This document shows positions 1 to 11,569 of a stretch of 64,000 nucleotides of DNA, piece by piece. The notes under the pieces were generated by a model. That model saw nothing but the letters and a program-made list of their open reading frames with translations, was not told where the DNA came from and searched no databases. Position 1 is the stretch's first letter. Every line of letters starts with the position of its first letter. Both the position numbers and the translations under genes were made by a program. This DNA is from Hermodice carunculata (lineage: Eukaryota > Annelida > Polychaeta > Eunicida > Amphinomidae): NCBI GenBank assembly GCA_964020975.1, contig OZ026619.1, positions 4,107,915 through 4,171,914 on the forward strand, read 5' to 3'.

Positions 1-1190
1 CTTTCATTGTTTTACTGAGAAGAGGCAAACATTTAAAGATTCTCTCCATAGTGCAATACAGCAATGTGGAAAAAGAGGTAAAAATAAGAATATCAAAATT
101 ATAGTTGCCTGAATACATTGTCAAATGGTAACACAGGCAGCACATTATCAAATATGCCTGTGCCACCTTTTGACGCTGGGGTATTACTGTGGTTCCCCCC
201 CTCCACCCCCACCCCCAGTTGGGACAGCGTTTATCGTACCATATTCACAAGAAATGTAAAGTACACTGGCCAAGCCATATCGTTTTTCTGATTCTCTATT
301 TTTTAGGGACAATGTTTTTTTATTTTTTACATTCCTCGCATACAAGATTATCGGCTAGTACACTTAGTTCCACTATTCTACGACCTTCATTCCGGTTATA
401 CGGTTATAACTGTCAGTGTTTACATGTGATTGTGGCATTTCGGGGGTAGGCGTGGCACTTTCGACGGTGGCTTGGTCAGCGTTCGCTGACTGTGTACATG
501 CGTTTTGGTCTACCACTGTCGTGTTTTGACGTATTCTGCCTTGTTTTAAAGCATTTAGTCCTTTGTTTTGGCATTTGTTAACAAGCCGCCCATTCTTTTT
601 CCTTTTCACTCTTCGTAAACAATCCATATTTCTCAAACGGAACTGTGCAAAATAGGAAAAGCGAACAGCAGCTAGTGCAGGTATCGACAAATACCAGCTC
701 TAACTGTATAGAGGCATTGGACCCTAAATGGTTGCGCATATCGCGGTGTACCGAACGTCTTTAAAGTCATTCCCAAGCCAGACATGAGCAGATGCGAGTT
801 GCTGATGTTTGCTCTAGAGGATGGTATGTCAAGTGCATCCAGATAGGTGCTGTGTTGGTGGTTTATGCAGGCAACCTATGTACAGTTTCTTTGCTCCAGC
901 TAGTTGTAGTTGAGCCAGCTGCAATTTGTGGTCACGCTCTGACTGGAGTTCTACTGGGTCTGTGCTGATGAAGTTTCAGACACAAGGATGCAAACACTGC
1001 CTTCATGACCACTTTTCCTGTCTCTCCAACACATGTTGTAGCCTATGGTACAAGTTTCTGGAGTGTTCATGTCTTTTCATTAAGCCAGGCTTCTGCAATG
1101 AAAATATCTGGTTTTGGTGCATCTATAAAATTTGTAAGCTCCACTTTCTTACTTACAACTGACTGGTGTTTTGGCAGCTAGATATTATAT
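1..1190. other. Non-coding stretch, one weak ORF
   Basis: No gene, RNA or repeat family is recognised here apart from the weak minus-strand ORF at 373-690. The composition is ordinary AT-rich intergenic DNA without long simple repeats. Confidence 0.5.
373..690 (-). CDS. Possible coding exon, unrecognised basic N-terminus
   Basis: An open frame of 105 codons. The internal methionine at residue 22 sits in a better initiation context (A at -3, G at +4) than the first ATG. From it the frame would begin MDCLRRVKRKKNGRLVNKC, a lysine/arginine-rich start followed by a polar stretch rich in Q, N, T and S. Basic starts of this kind occur in some transposase and DNA-binding proteins, but no domain is visible and I do not recognise the protein. 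No splice partner was found. It may equally be a chance ORF. Confidence 0.18.
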   Translation of the reverse strand: MSIPALAAVRFSYFAQFRLRNMDCLRRVKRKKNGRLVNKCQNKGLNALKQGRIRQNTTVVDQNACTQSANADQATVESATPTPEMPQSHVNTDSYNRITGMKVVE

Positions 1191-1194
1191 AATA

Positions 1195-1895
1195 GCAAAA
1201 GGCATGAAGTACTGCACTTGGGATAGAATAATACGCAGCATGAATATACTAAATGGAGAGATACAAAAAAAAAAAAAAAGTATTGACACATTTGTTTTAC
1301 ATGGATTGTGAAAGAAGTCAAGCATTGACTTATCGAGTCACTCTCCATGGCACAGATGTTGGCGTATACTTCTTACCTTGCCTAGTGGAGGAAACCGAAG
1401 AACTCGGAGAAAACCACCGTGCACGGTTAAAGTGGTAGGAACTTTTTCCACATGCTGCCCAGGACGAGAATCGAACCCGGGTCGCAGAGGTGAAAGGCGA
1501 GCGTCTTACTGCTCAGCCAACCGTGCACCCATGCATACTCAGCAAGTGTTTTGAGGCTAAGGACTCGGGTGTTATGATACATCTTACTTTCACTCCCAGT
1601 ATACATTGTGTCAACAGGGTGTTAGGAATGATAAGTCATACTTATGAAGGCAGAGGTAAAGATAACATTCTTGAGCCTTTACAAGTCAATATTAAGACCC
1701 CATTTGGAATATAATGTACAAGCTTGGACACCATATTTTAAAAAAAATGTGGACTTGTTTGAAAAGCTACAAAATAAAAAGAACCCTGAATATTATAACA
1801 GAAGTTCAAGGTCCGAACTACACTGAACAGCTGAATAGGTCTAGTTTGATTTCACTTGCGATAAGAAGACTGAGAGCCAATATGATCTATGCATA
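1195..1895 (+). mobile_element. LINE fragment (L2/CR1-like), end of reverse transcriptase ORF
   Basis: Translated pieces match the C-terminal part of L2/CR1-type LINE reverse transcriptases in the right order. Near 1,205 the frame reads HEVLHLG then NNTQHEYT. Near 1,560 it reads EAKDSGVMIH. Near 1,610 it reads NRVLGMISHTYEG. At 1,665-1,760 it reads LYKSILRPHLEYNVQAWTPY, followed by a region like the thumb (LFEKLQNK) and RRLRANMIYA. The copy has lost its 5' part, has several frameshifts and stops, and is split by an antisense SINE at about 1,330-1,531. It is an old dead copy. The clade is inferred from motif wording only. Confidence 0.7.
1330..1531 (-). mobile_element. tRNA-derived SINE, antisense, inside the LINE
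   Basis: Read on the minus strand, the element starts near 1,531 with a tRNA-like head. This has an A-box-like TGGCTGAGCAG, an anticodon-loop region CCTTTCACCTC resembling tRNA-Glu, and a clear B box GGGTTCGATTCTC (around 1,468-1,480). It is followed by a body containing GGTTTTCTCCGAGTTC and TTCGGTTTCCTCC, like the conserved core of widespread metazoan SINE superfamilies. The right boundary is sharp because LINE coding resumes directly. The left (3') boundary is uncertain and could reach the A-run at 1,264-1,278. The tRNA-Glu origin is inference. Confidence 0.6.
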
Positions 1896-3650
1896 AGTTG
1901 ACCAAGCGGGGAAACCTGAGTGCAGATTCCAATACCAGAGCAAGGCGCACTAAGGTTTCTGGGAAACTCGCGGGCCACTTGATTTTACACAGCCGCTACC
2001 ATTGTATTGAATACAGCAAGTAACGAACAGTGAAACATAGACCTTGCTTTCTTCAAAAAGCAGAATTTGTCATGGCTTATCGAGTCATGGCTGAAACAGT
2101 GTGTAAAAGAACCAGGAATACGGGTTGATGGAAGGAATGAAGGGGCACGTCAATTTTTGGGAGACATCCCAAAATTTAACTTACTTCTTTAAAGTCTCCC
2201 TATCTTCTTGAAAAAAACTTCCACCTGATCAATTTTTTCCTTTAAATTTAAAAAAAGGTGACATTTCGCATAAATTGTTTGTGTTGTGCTAGTGTTTTTG
2301 TGTATTTACTGCTGTGCTGACTGTGGTTAACAGCATTTTAAAAGTGTTTTCCTATTCCTTTCTTACAGCTGTTTTTTTTAAACTTTTAAACCACCATATC
2401 CAGAGTGCACCACTTTAACTGTATATTTACAAAAATATCTTGAGCCCCCCCCCTCGTCTTTGCAAACTCTTGAATTGGAAGAAAAAAACTTGGAACCTAT
2501 GATTTGGAATGGAGGGGATAAAACGAGAGGAATTTTTCACTTTTAAACAAGGTACAATCATGGAGTTACTATAGCTCCATGGTACAATATTAAAGGTCAC
2601 AAGTACAAAATATGTAAACACAACCACTTGAATGTAAGGAAATTCTTTTTCTCACAATCTCAGAGAATAATCTCCAAACTGAACAACTTATCATAAAAAG
2701 CTGCCAATGCTAAGTCAATTAATGGCTTTTGAAACAATGTTAATCCACTATGCAAGAAAAGATGAGGGTCATACACATATATATATATATATATAAAAGC
2801 AAAAGGACGTTTCTTGTCCCAGTATTAAAGACACGCGGCAGAAAAGCGGAGTGCCACAGAATATTAAAGACAACCGGCGTACAACGGTGGGTCAAGGCAT
2901 CCCAGTAGCTCCATCGTGAAGGTGAATCAAGGTGAACATATTGTTGTCGCAACACCCTAACACGGTAACAGCATGGAGGTAGAAAGGGGGCCTCTTTCTG
3001 CCTCCAAATCAGCCTCAATGCTAACAGTAACAGTTAATGCTAATGTTGTATCTGTCATTACACATTTAGAGCAATTCAACAGCCTATTCTGAACATGATG
3101 TTTGCGGGAAAGAGCATATATTGCGTGAATGCTGAATAAATGCGCTCATGATGATCACACTCCGATGGCGAAAGACTGTGACAGCTCCACACTCGTGACC
3201 GTCGATCAGTGTTGATGCCCCTGGTGGACTCTGAAACCTGAAGTTCAAGTAGAGGTGACCTGCAGGTTCAGTTTTGTTGTGTTGGTGCTGCTTGCAGTGT
3301 GGGCGTGGATTACGAGTTTTCAAATTCAGAGGTCTCCAGACTTATCAGTGACGCTGCACAGCTTTTAAATGTAACGTAAATATTGTTACCTTTTCCAATC
3401 AGTCTGTTTTGTGTCACCAGCAATGTAGCTGTCTCACCAGTTATCTTTTTTTCGTTTGACAGCGTAATAACTGACCTTCACCTTGTCAGGTCAACACAAA
3501 AGTCACGCATGCGTTAACGATTAACGGTCAAAGGTCATGTAACCGATGGATACGCCCAACAGATGTCGCTGTGTCATGTGCTTCTTGTAACTATCAAGGT
3601 GGGGTGAAAGGGATGGATGGGGCTGGAGCGCAGCAGATAGTGGAGCGGTC
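1896..3650. other. Non-coding stretch
   Basis: No supported gene. There is a short (AT)n run at 2,778-2,796. Short minus-strand ORFs here (for example 2,740-3,018 and 3,084-3,323) show no recognisable domain. Confidence 0.5.
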
Positions 3651-3896
3651 AAGAAGAAGAAGAAGAAGAAGAAGAAGAAGAAGAAGAAGAAGAAGAAGAA
3701 GAAGAAGAAGAAGAAGAAGAAGAAGAAGAAGAAGAAGAAGAAGAAGAAGAAGAAGAAGAAGAAGAAGAAGAAGAAGAAGAAGAAGAAGAAGAAGAAGAAG
3801 AAGAAGAAGAAGAAGAAGAAGAAGAAGAAGAAGAAGAAGAAGAAGAAGAAGAAGAAGAAGAAGAAGAAGAAGAAGAAGAAGAAGAAGAAGAAGAAA
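3651..3896. repeat. (AGA)n microsatellite, ~82 units
   Basis: An uninterrupted AGA/GAA trinucleotide run of about 246 bases. It creates poly-Arg and poly-Ser open frames that have no coding meaning. It is a pure purine/pyrimidine mirror tract and so could form triplex (H-DNA). Confidence 0.98.
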
Positions 3897-4870
3897 CTTT
3901 CTTAAAGAAAAAAATTAATATCAATATTGCATGATATTCTTAATTTGTAAAGAAAGCCAAACGGAAATGGAGCTAAAGTTTGTACATTTTAAATAGATGT
4001 CAACGTGTCTGAAGTTTGAGACGAGTGCAAAAACAAGTAATCAACATATTTTCTTCATAATTTCATTGGAAAACGACACCCTTACACTTCTGTTGGTATG
4101 CGTATTTCATCAATGACTGGTGTTTCGCCTAGTTTGGTCGTTTTATCCTGCAATGAGCCACAGATAAAATTTGGACTTGCAAACTTTTGTGATGGCCTTT
4201 TGATAACAGAAGTTTGATCTAAATGTAACAAATAACAAAATCAAAATTTGAGCGATAGGATCACGGTAGGCAGATTAAACTAATAGTTTTACAAGTTTGA
4301 AACTGACTGGAAAAAATCCCTTTCAGGCTAAAAGACAAGTACATTTTTCAAGTGACATTTATAAACACGACAAGATGAGATTTATTTTTTTTCATCAAAA
4401 TCGACCATACTTATCAAGAAATACTCAGGATTCAGGATCATTTCATTCAGGCAGAATTGTACGATATACAACAGTACTTCATGCAACATTACATAGTATG
4501 TAGAAGACAAGATAAAGTTGATACGAGTATGGTGGCAAGGGAGACCACCATAAGACAAACAAAATGTCGATGGCATGAGGCCCACCCCGGGCCTTAGTTG
4601 TTGACATAGAACATTATGGCTATAATATCATATAGTTGAGCAGTTTCCATCCACAGTTTAAGATTCATTCAGCAGTTTGGGTGGTGTTTGAATGAGAGTG
4701 ATAATTACTAGAGAGCTCCTACCTAAAAAGGGGGACAAACCCCCTCCCACCCCCACCCCCCGCTTGGTCGCTTGTGCTCCCTCGCAACGTCAATGTCTTG
4801 AAAATCCGACCCCTTTCAAGAAAAAGTTGGTGACAGCGCCTGAACCTACAAATACAATCACAAAAATATA
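3897..4870. other. Non-coding stretch
   Basis: AT-rich DNA with no gene, RNA or repeat that I can support. Confidence 0.5.
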
Positions 4871-4872
4871 AA

Positions 4873-5337
4873 CCAGAAATGAAGATTTGCTTCACAGCCA
4901 ATCTGTCTGTGTGCCTTCGAAATGAGAACAGTTTGAAATGCTACAGTTTGAAAAATGCCCCACCATATTGATCGTAAAGAAGCACACATGCACCACCAGC
5001 ACCACCCCGTCCCAAATAGTTCGGTAAATCCCTGGTGCTAGAGGTAAGAAAACCACAAAAATATTCACTTCCTGGAACAAAGAACAATAAGTTTGCAAAT
5101 ATAAACGTGTCACAATTTACATCAAAATTAACTTGTCTGGTCACTAAAGAGGTGATAAATGACTGATAATTGATAAATTTATAGATGTCAAAGTTTGAAA
5201 CAGGTTGATAGAAAATACCAACATGCACCTCTAGCACAAGAGAGTACTGGACAATTTAGCTTTAGGGGCCCATGTGTGAAAAGAAAGACAGAATTCTTGG
5301 ACAAACAAAATATCTGGCTTCGCACCCAGACATAATT
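4873..5337 (-). mobile_element. Helentron-like non-autonomous element, diverged copy
   Basis: The left end (the element's 3' end) has CCAG in place of CTAG, then AGATTTGCT-TCAC-AGCCAATCT, the family's terminal hairpin, and the conserved stretch that follows it (4,905-4,945). The right end has ATATCTGG-cttcgc-ACCCAGACAT followed by AATT, the second hairpin. The middle has no tandem core repeats and is mostly unlike the other copies, so this is either a rearranged copy or two ends brought together. Confidence 0.5.
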
Positions 5338-6240
5338 ATGTGAAGAGGTAAGGTGGTTTCAGGTTTCATCCCCACTTGTAACACTACCGTGTAAGCACGT
5401 GGGCACGACAATAAATAGCCTTCCCCACTCAACCGAAAGAAAAAAAACAAACAAACAAACAAAGATGCACGCATGTGACTTCACCAGCCGTCACTTGCAC
5501 CTTATAAAAGGTCGGAAATAGGATGCTTTGTAACATGGGTGGTAGGAACAGACCAATAGGGGGCCTGAAAAAGTGTTGATTATGTCACATAATGTACCCT
5601 TTTTTACACAATAGCAATATTAGCATTGCTAGTGTTGTGCAGTGCAGCATGACCTACAGGCAGAGTGTTGTAGAAACCGTTGTGACACCTACCCCTGAAC
5701 AGCCCAAACTGAGGCATGGTTCAAGCAGGATCTGTGCTGATGACCAAAGGACTTGGAACAGTACAGACGTGTATTCCCAGAACTTTCCAAGTCGTCTGTC
5801 ATATCTAGCTTGATATCACTGTCGGCATAAATGCGAGTTGATGTACATGACTCAATTTACAACACTTCATCAGTGTCCATGCCAGGCATGAACCCCGAAA
5901 AAAATGTGTGAATTAAATTCCAAAAATGTGTTCCCTTTTAATACCTGCAAAAGGTTTCTTGTAGCGTGCACTCTTGTCATTATGACACGTACTCCTCTGA
6001 AAAAATAAATGTTGAGTGGGAATACTGCCCAACCCACCTAAATGTGTCATTTTGGCTTCCACCACCTGCTCTTCCTACTGCCGTATGGTAAGTGGAAAAT
6101 ACATGAGCAAGCAGTCAAACTTGACTGTGCATGTGGCAGCTTACGTAAGCGGTAAAGTACACCATGCACAAAAGGCAGGGGAAACATGTCGTGCACCAAG
6201 GGATATCTTGGTGAGTTCCCAGCAGCCTTATTACAAGTCA
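5338..6240. other. Non-coding stretch
   Basis: No supported gene. A short (AAAC)n run lies near 5,445-5,463. The rest is unremarkable. Confidence 0.45.
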
Positions 6241-6241
6241 T

Positions 6242-6336
6242 TTATAACATGTCACAATGACCATTATGCCATCACAATCAACTCGGTCTTCGACCTCGTT
6301 GATTATGTGTCATAATGGTCATGTTACATGTTATAA
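6242..6336. repeat. 95 bp near-perfect hairpin (foldback repeat)
   Basis: The left arm begins TTATAACATGTCACAATGAC and the right arm ends in its near complement (TTATAA at 6,331-6,336). The arms are about 46 bases with a few bulges and an apical stem GGTC-TTC-GACC. It has the shape of either a tiny foldback MITE or a miRNA-like precursor. Fragments resembling GTCATAATGACC recur near 17,508 and 25,767, which favours a dispersed repeat. Confidence 0.75.
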
Positions 6337-6494
6337 CTATCACTTGGAAAATACACGAAATGACCGATTGGCAGCCACAATTACAAAATAAATGCGAACG
6401 AGCAGGTGCAACTTGTGTATTTGACAAAGTTTCTCATTGACACCTTCTTCACAAGATACTAGTACAATATATCAGCATGCACGGCAAGAATGAA

Positions 6495-6869
6495 CTAGAA
6501 AAGAACATTTGCTTCACAGCAAATCTGTCTGGGTGCCTTCAAACTGAGAACGGTTGGAAAGGCTACACCTTGCGATTGTTCAACATAATGTAAAATTTGT
6601 GTATTAGCCTAATTTGCATAAATTAAAATGCTGCAACTTTGGTTCATTGGATGTGGCCATGTCACAAACTTAGAAAGTGAAGTTTGTATGACACCACCAT
6701 CTATTTAAAATTTTAATTGCCCCTAATGTGAATAATGTTAAACATCATGACTATTCCAACCCGGATGCGCAATTTTACTGGTAGGTCAGTCACCATGGCA
6801 AGTTTGGTGGTTTTTTGAATTATGGTGTCTGAGAAAAACTCCGGACAAATTTGGTCGTAAAGAAGAAAG

Positions 6870-6944
<75 letters not shown>

Positions 6945-6989
6945 AACGTGGAAAAACAAAATGTCTGGGTTCTCACCCAGGCGTAATTA
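6495..6989 (-). mobile_element. Helentron-like element with (GAAA)n tract
   Basis: The element reads right to left. Its 3' end is at the left: CTAG (6,495-6,498) followed after eight bases by the hairpin ATTTGCT-TCAC-AGCAAAT. Inside are the family's CCTAATTTGCATAAATTAAA block, the block ending CTCCGGACAAATTTGG, and a (GAAA)n tract at 6,869-6,946. Its 5' end is at the right: a conserved GGAAAAACAAAATGTCTGGGT and the second hairpin, then AATTA. CTAG is flanked by A on this strand, that is T on the element strand, as expected for Helitron-type insertion. It carries no protein and is non-autonomous. Confidence 0.7.
6869..6946. repeat. (GAAA)n microsatellite
   Basis: A run of about 19 GAAA units inside the Helentron-like element. 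It sits at the same relative place as in the other copies, next to the 5' terminal block. Confidence 0.95.
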
Positions 6990-7002
6990 GAAACTTCCTT
7001 AG

Positions 7003-7235
7003 TAGATCATAGAAGAGTCATGGTCAATGGCAAAATTTCCACAAAACTTCCTGTTGATATCTGGCGCCCCACAAGGTAGGTCGACCGTCCTCGAACCAAT
7101 TCTATTCCTCTTGTACACTATAACCATCTCGATCCTTACTCACACATCCTCACCGGTAAGGTTATTATGCTGACGACTGTCTCCTCTACAAAAAGACCTC
7201 ATCCACCTCAGACTCCTGTTGTAGCTTACTAACAT
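7003..7235 (+). mobile_element. LINE reverse-transcriptase fragment
   Basis: The translation in two frames gives SRVMVNGKISTKLPVDI, then SGAPQGRSTVLEPILFLLY, then YADDCLLYKK. These correspond in order to fingers/palm blocks of LINE reverse transcriptase: the PVTSGVPQG block, the LGPLLFLLYIND block, and catalytic block C with the YADD box. At least one frameshift lies just before YADD. The fragment starts right after the Helentron-like copy and ends at a T-run (about 7,239-7,252) and the GGA/GAA repeat. It is a dead relic, probably of the same broad L2/CR1/Jockey group. Confidence 0.7.
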
Positions 7236-7300
7236 TCTTTTTTTTTTTTTTTCATGCAACAGAACACAGCTAGTAATGATCAGGTTGAACGTTTGGTGCA

Positions 7301-7477
7301 AGAAGGAGGAGGAGGAGGAGGAGGAGGAGGAGGAGGAGGAGGAGGAGGAGGAGGAGGAGGAGGAGGAGGAGGAGGAGGAGGAGGAGGAGGAGGAGGAGGA
7401 GGAGGAGGAGGAAGAAGAAGAAGAAGAAGAAGAAGAAGAAGAAGAAGAAGAAGAAGAAGAAGAAGAAGAAGAAGAAG
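7301..7477. repeat. Compound (AGG)n-(AGA)n microsatellite
   Basis: About 37 AGG/GGA units (to ~7,412) pass directly into about 22 AGA/GAA units. The sharp switch suggests one unit type arose by mutation and then expanded. The poly-Gly, poly-Glu and poly-Ser frames across it are artefacts. Confidence 0.97.
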
Positions 7478-7539
7478 GTCTGCCAGTAATTTCAATCATT
7501 GGGCTATCGCGATGCAAATGTTTATATTTCCAGCCGTCT

Positions 7540-7655
7540 CCGAGAAAAGCTGAGGACAAGTAGTAGGGTCAAAGAGAAAGAAAGAAACAAACAAACAAGG
7601 AAAAGGTGGAAAATTTAGTAAAAGAATGTCCGTGTTTGGACAGAGACATACATAT
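7540..7655 (-). mobile_element. Helentron-like 5' end fragment
   Basis: CCGAGAAAAGCTGAGGACAA followed by a short (GAAA)n-(CAAA)n tract, then GGAAAAGGTGG and a terminal hairpin-like GTCC-gtgttt-GGAC. This is the same order of blocks as the 5' end of the copy at 6,495-6,989. Only this end is present. Confidence 0.4.
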
Positions 7656-8160
7656 CACATTTGTTAACCCAATTAAATATTTTGTTGTTTTCTATACTTC
7701 AAAACATTAAGAAACCTGGCTGTGGATCTAGGCTCCTTGGTGACATCGACCGTGTCAAGGGCAACCTGCATGGGTGCTATTTCACTACGCTGAGCATCAT
7801 ATCAGCGTCGCAATTAAAAAAAAAAAGTTAAGTTTTGTAGGCGTCAAAAGGATTTAACATTGGATCAGATGGGCAAAAGTGTCAAAAGTATTAATATTCG
7901 CCGTTTTGAAAGTATTGCAACTTCTTTCTTACATAGACACTTTTGTACAGTGTGCTGTTTTACCTTCCAGCTGGTTGATTTTGGCATTCTTAAAGTGTAT
8001 ACCGATCGCGCTGTCATATAGGCCTAACATGTCATATTTTTACATAGCTCAAATAAAATAATATTCAGGCTGTTTCAAGTGCTACACAGTAAAGCAAAGG
8101 ACTCAGACAGACACATCAAAAAGACGAAAAATGAAATGAAACCTCAACAAAAAATAAACG
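7656..8160. other. Non-coding stretch
   Basis: No supported gene or repeat. Confidence 0.45.
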
Positions 8161-8636
8161 GGAAAATAAGATTTGGTTCAACAGCAATTCTGTCTGTGTG
8201 CTTTCAAAGTTCAATCAGATGCATCTGTGGCACCAGCCTAAGAATTCAAGGAATGAAGGACACTTCTACCTCATTTAACTTGTTCAGGTGTCCCTATTTA
8301 GCAAGAATAAAAATTCTACAACTTTTCTTTGTTGTCCATTGGTTGCGCGTACAGCACAAACCTATGAATAAAAGTTTCAATGACACCTCTACTTTTAATA
8401 GTTTTGATGATATCAAACATTTGAAGTTTTAAATGACCACAATTTGTGTTATTTTGTTAACATGTTGACAGGTGCTTGATTTCACTTTTATATCAATAAC
8501 TGTGCCAAATTTAGTATTTCTCGATGATATTGTTCCAAGAAAAACTCCGGACAAAATTGGCTGAAAAGAATAATCAAACAAACAAAACTATAAAATAAAT
8601 CTTGGAAAAACAATATGTCTGTTGGCATACATATAT
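8161..8636 (-). mobile_element. Helentron-like element, degenerate
   Basis: The left end has a decayed hairpin (AGATTTGGTTCAACAGCAATTCT) and TCTGTCTGTGTGC. Internal blocks include a CACCTCTACTTTTAATAGTTT match to the core repeats. The right part has AAAAACTCCGGACAAAATTGG and CTTGGAAAAACAATATGTCTG, as in the better copies. The TTTC/GAAA tract is nearly gone and the 5' hairpin is altered. The 117-codon ORF at 8,079-8,432 crosses the element's edge and is not a gene. Confidence 0.55.
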
Positions 8637-9975
8637 AGCAGACAAAAATACAAAGATACTTTATTTCAATCATGTATAAATTCTGGCATGCTAAAGGCAT
8701 ATATGCCTGTATTCTTTCTGACCCACAAAACGCGCACACACCACGTGTGATAGTTGTTGAATAAACAGTCTAATTAACATAGAGCAAAACATTGACCTAA
8801 TAAAAATTGAAGCAACTAAAACAGACCACTGGGCATAAAATTAAACCTTTATTTTGAAGTCATTATGTTTAAAAAAATAACAATAAATATAATACTTAGA
8901 ATATGCGTTGTTTAGAAATATGGCTCTGGGCCTCACAATTTGACATTTGGGTCAGGAGACCTCATACACAATTTTTTTTGTCAAAATGATTCTGGGCCGT
9001 TTAGCTGCAATAACATTTCAGTTATCAATTGTAGTGTCATTTTTACCTCCAGGGTCTACTAAAATTGATTACCTTTGATTTTTTTCCCATATGAATATGT
9101 GAGGTTCGTTGCTCACAATACATATGAAACTTGTCTGTGGATCACCATGATCCCTTTTTATTTTCGAATATAATAACTGAAGCGTCTAAGTAAGCAATCA
9201 CTGATCTCTACATGTAAAGTAACAGGATGACATCCCTCTGCAAGAGCAGTCGGCAGTTATTAATAAATAAGTTAAGGTTGCGTTTAGTATTTATCCTTGT
9301 TGTCCACTTCTATATGGTGTCGCAAATGCTTGTTCGGTACTGTGCCTAAAATTTTACAGATACTGATATATATATACATACAGCTACTTCAAGCTATGTA
9401 TTTATGTTGATAAAAAATTGAGTCAGTTTTATGCATGAGAGCAAGTGTTAAAAGTTCACTTTTCACAAACATTTCAAATAATTAATTTCCTTTAGTAATA
9501 TAGGGTTCGTGCATGGCATCTCGGCAAAATATTATCGTTTCAGCCAATATACCATCTTCACCTCTTTGTTTCATATTTATCTGTAATAAAATCAAGTTCT
9601 AAGAGCGGAGTAATATCGTCATTCAATCCCTCAAGGATGTCAGTATAAATTGCAATCTGCATTACATTCAAATCCTTTGACATTACTCTGTAAAATATAT
9701 TTGAATCATCGACGAGCATCTGTTCTTTTAGACAGGTCTGTTACAGGGCAGACGGCGCTCTCTATCTCTTTAGTGTTCCATAGAGTTTACACCATGGAGT
9801 TTTCCCAAACAGTTTATCGTATTGTGTTTAACTCATTCCACCCCAATGACACCTTTTTCCCACCAATATCTAAATGTCGTCTGCTAATTGTATTTTATTA
9901 ATTTAGGGATTATTTTTCAAAATTTTCGATGAAACTTGCATGGAAGATCATTCCAAATTATATGCTCATGGTTAA
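8637..9975. other. Non-coding stretch
   Basis: AT-rich DNA with no gene or repeat family recognised. Confidence 0.45.
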
Positions 9976-9976
9976 T

Positions 9977-10031
9977 AGCTTTCCTTGGCGGGCTCTGGGC
10001 GCAATGCGCCCAGAGCGCGCTAAGGAAAGCT
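9977..10031. repeat. 55 bp GC-rich palindrome
   Basis: AGCTTTCCTTGGCG... pairs with ...GCGCTAAGGAAAGCT. The arms are 27 bases with two mismatches and essentially no loop (centre GGGCGCA-A-TGCGCCC). It is much more GC-rich than the surrounding AT-rich DNA. Confidence 0.85.
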
Positions 10032-11528
10032 GCTGACTCATTCTTCTATCAGGATGGAATGAGCTAAGACAAGCTCACATGATATGCCCACAATCCCAAA
10101 GGCACGGCTGTGACGTATGTTGGTCGTCATACGTGGTTGTGAGGATCCAAAAAGCGAAAAGAAGTGTTGGGGCAATGATTTATATTTTGAAAAACAATCT
10201 GACCGTCTTTATTAGCAATTTTGGTGCAGGCCTTCGCTTCTTCTGTCGTCTTGGTGATGTGTATCTCAGAGCTGGCCTCCCCACTTCGTCAAATATGTAA
10301 TTTAGATCATTAATTACGGAGTACACATAATATTGGTGTCCGTGGTTCTAAGTAGTTGAACACACTGGGGTCTGTGTTCTGCCATACAGGTCTTCGTGTG
10401 TGGGATTCTTGTCTTGGACGTTTATACTTAATTTCACGATGTGGCTAGTATTTTAGGAAGGCTGACTTTAGTTTATATCATAAAAAAAATAATTGAGTAT
10501 ACAATGGTTACAAAGCGAAGAAGTTGGCTGGATTATCAGAGGGACATGGGCAGAATAATAAGCAACATTTAGACAATAAGTGCAGCTATGCCTGTTCATA
10601 CAGTCGAAAACCGCCATCAAATGCTGCATAATCTGAACTGCCATAAAACTTTATATCCGTAAAACATTCTTTACAATATAGGACGTTCGGCTCTACTGAG
10701 CGTCTAAAATATTATACATGACACTCACAGGCCACATTTAAAAAAAGAAGAAAAAAGAAATTAAAAAAAGGAATATCCAGTGTGTGGAATTAGAGGATAT
10801 GTCACAATAAAGACATACTCAGCCTAGACAGCACGGGACCCACAGTCCCTGTCAACATTTCTGCGTAACTACTAATTATGCAGGCTATAACTATAATGTC
10901 TCTTGTAACCCGACACCAGGTTCGTTTATGTGTGAATGATAAGCTCATGGCATCTTTTTATCGTAGCATCATTGTAGGAAACCTAATCCACAGCATGCAT
11001 TGTGCCGCACATTCTCCATATTTATCCAGTGCACACAGACCAAGTGAATGCAAGAGACATTTTGTCAGCTTCAAGAGCAGATACATGATTAATCCGGCAC
11101 ATTTTCATCATTTTTCTGCTTATACAAAAGCACCATGTATCGCTCCCAGAAAGGAGCCTGTTTGTAAACCGAAAGGGACAATGGCCGACAAGACTCTAAC
11201 ACCAGTGGGTCATTCTTTACTGCAAACCGGTTGGAAACATCGATAAAGGCGCCAAAAATTAACAAACAGAAAATCGTTTAACCTTCTTACGAAAACATGT
11301 ATCCTACTCAGACGATACTGGACTTACAGAAAATTATCTAAACTTAAATGGTTTATGCAGAGATACATCAAGTAAAAAGACAAACAGTCTTTAGGTGACT
11401 CCTCAATCGAGTATTTTGAGCACCCTGCTGCCTAATATATCTACTGACGTCTCGTTTGCCGTATCATGGAAAATAATTGTCAAAACTCAGACTATACTGA
11501 TGACAGAACATACCGCTATGAACAGGAA

Positions 11529-11569
<41 letters not shown>

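Noticed and set aside
1440-1531. A functional tRNA-Glu gene on the minus strand
   Set aside because: A and B boxes are present, but the arms do not close into a full cloverleaf and the sequence continues into a SINE body.
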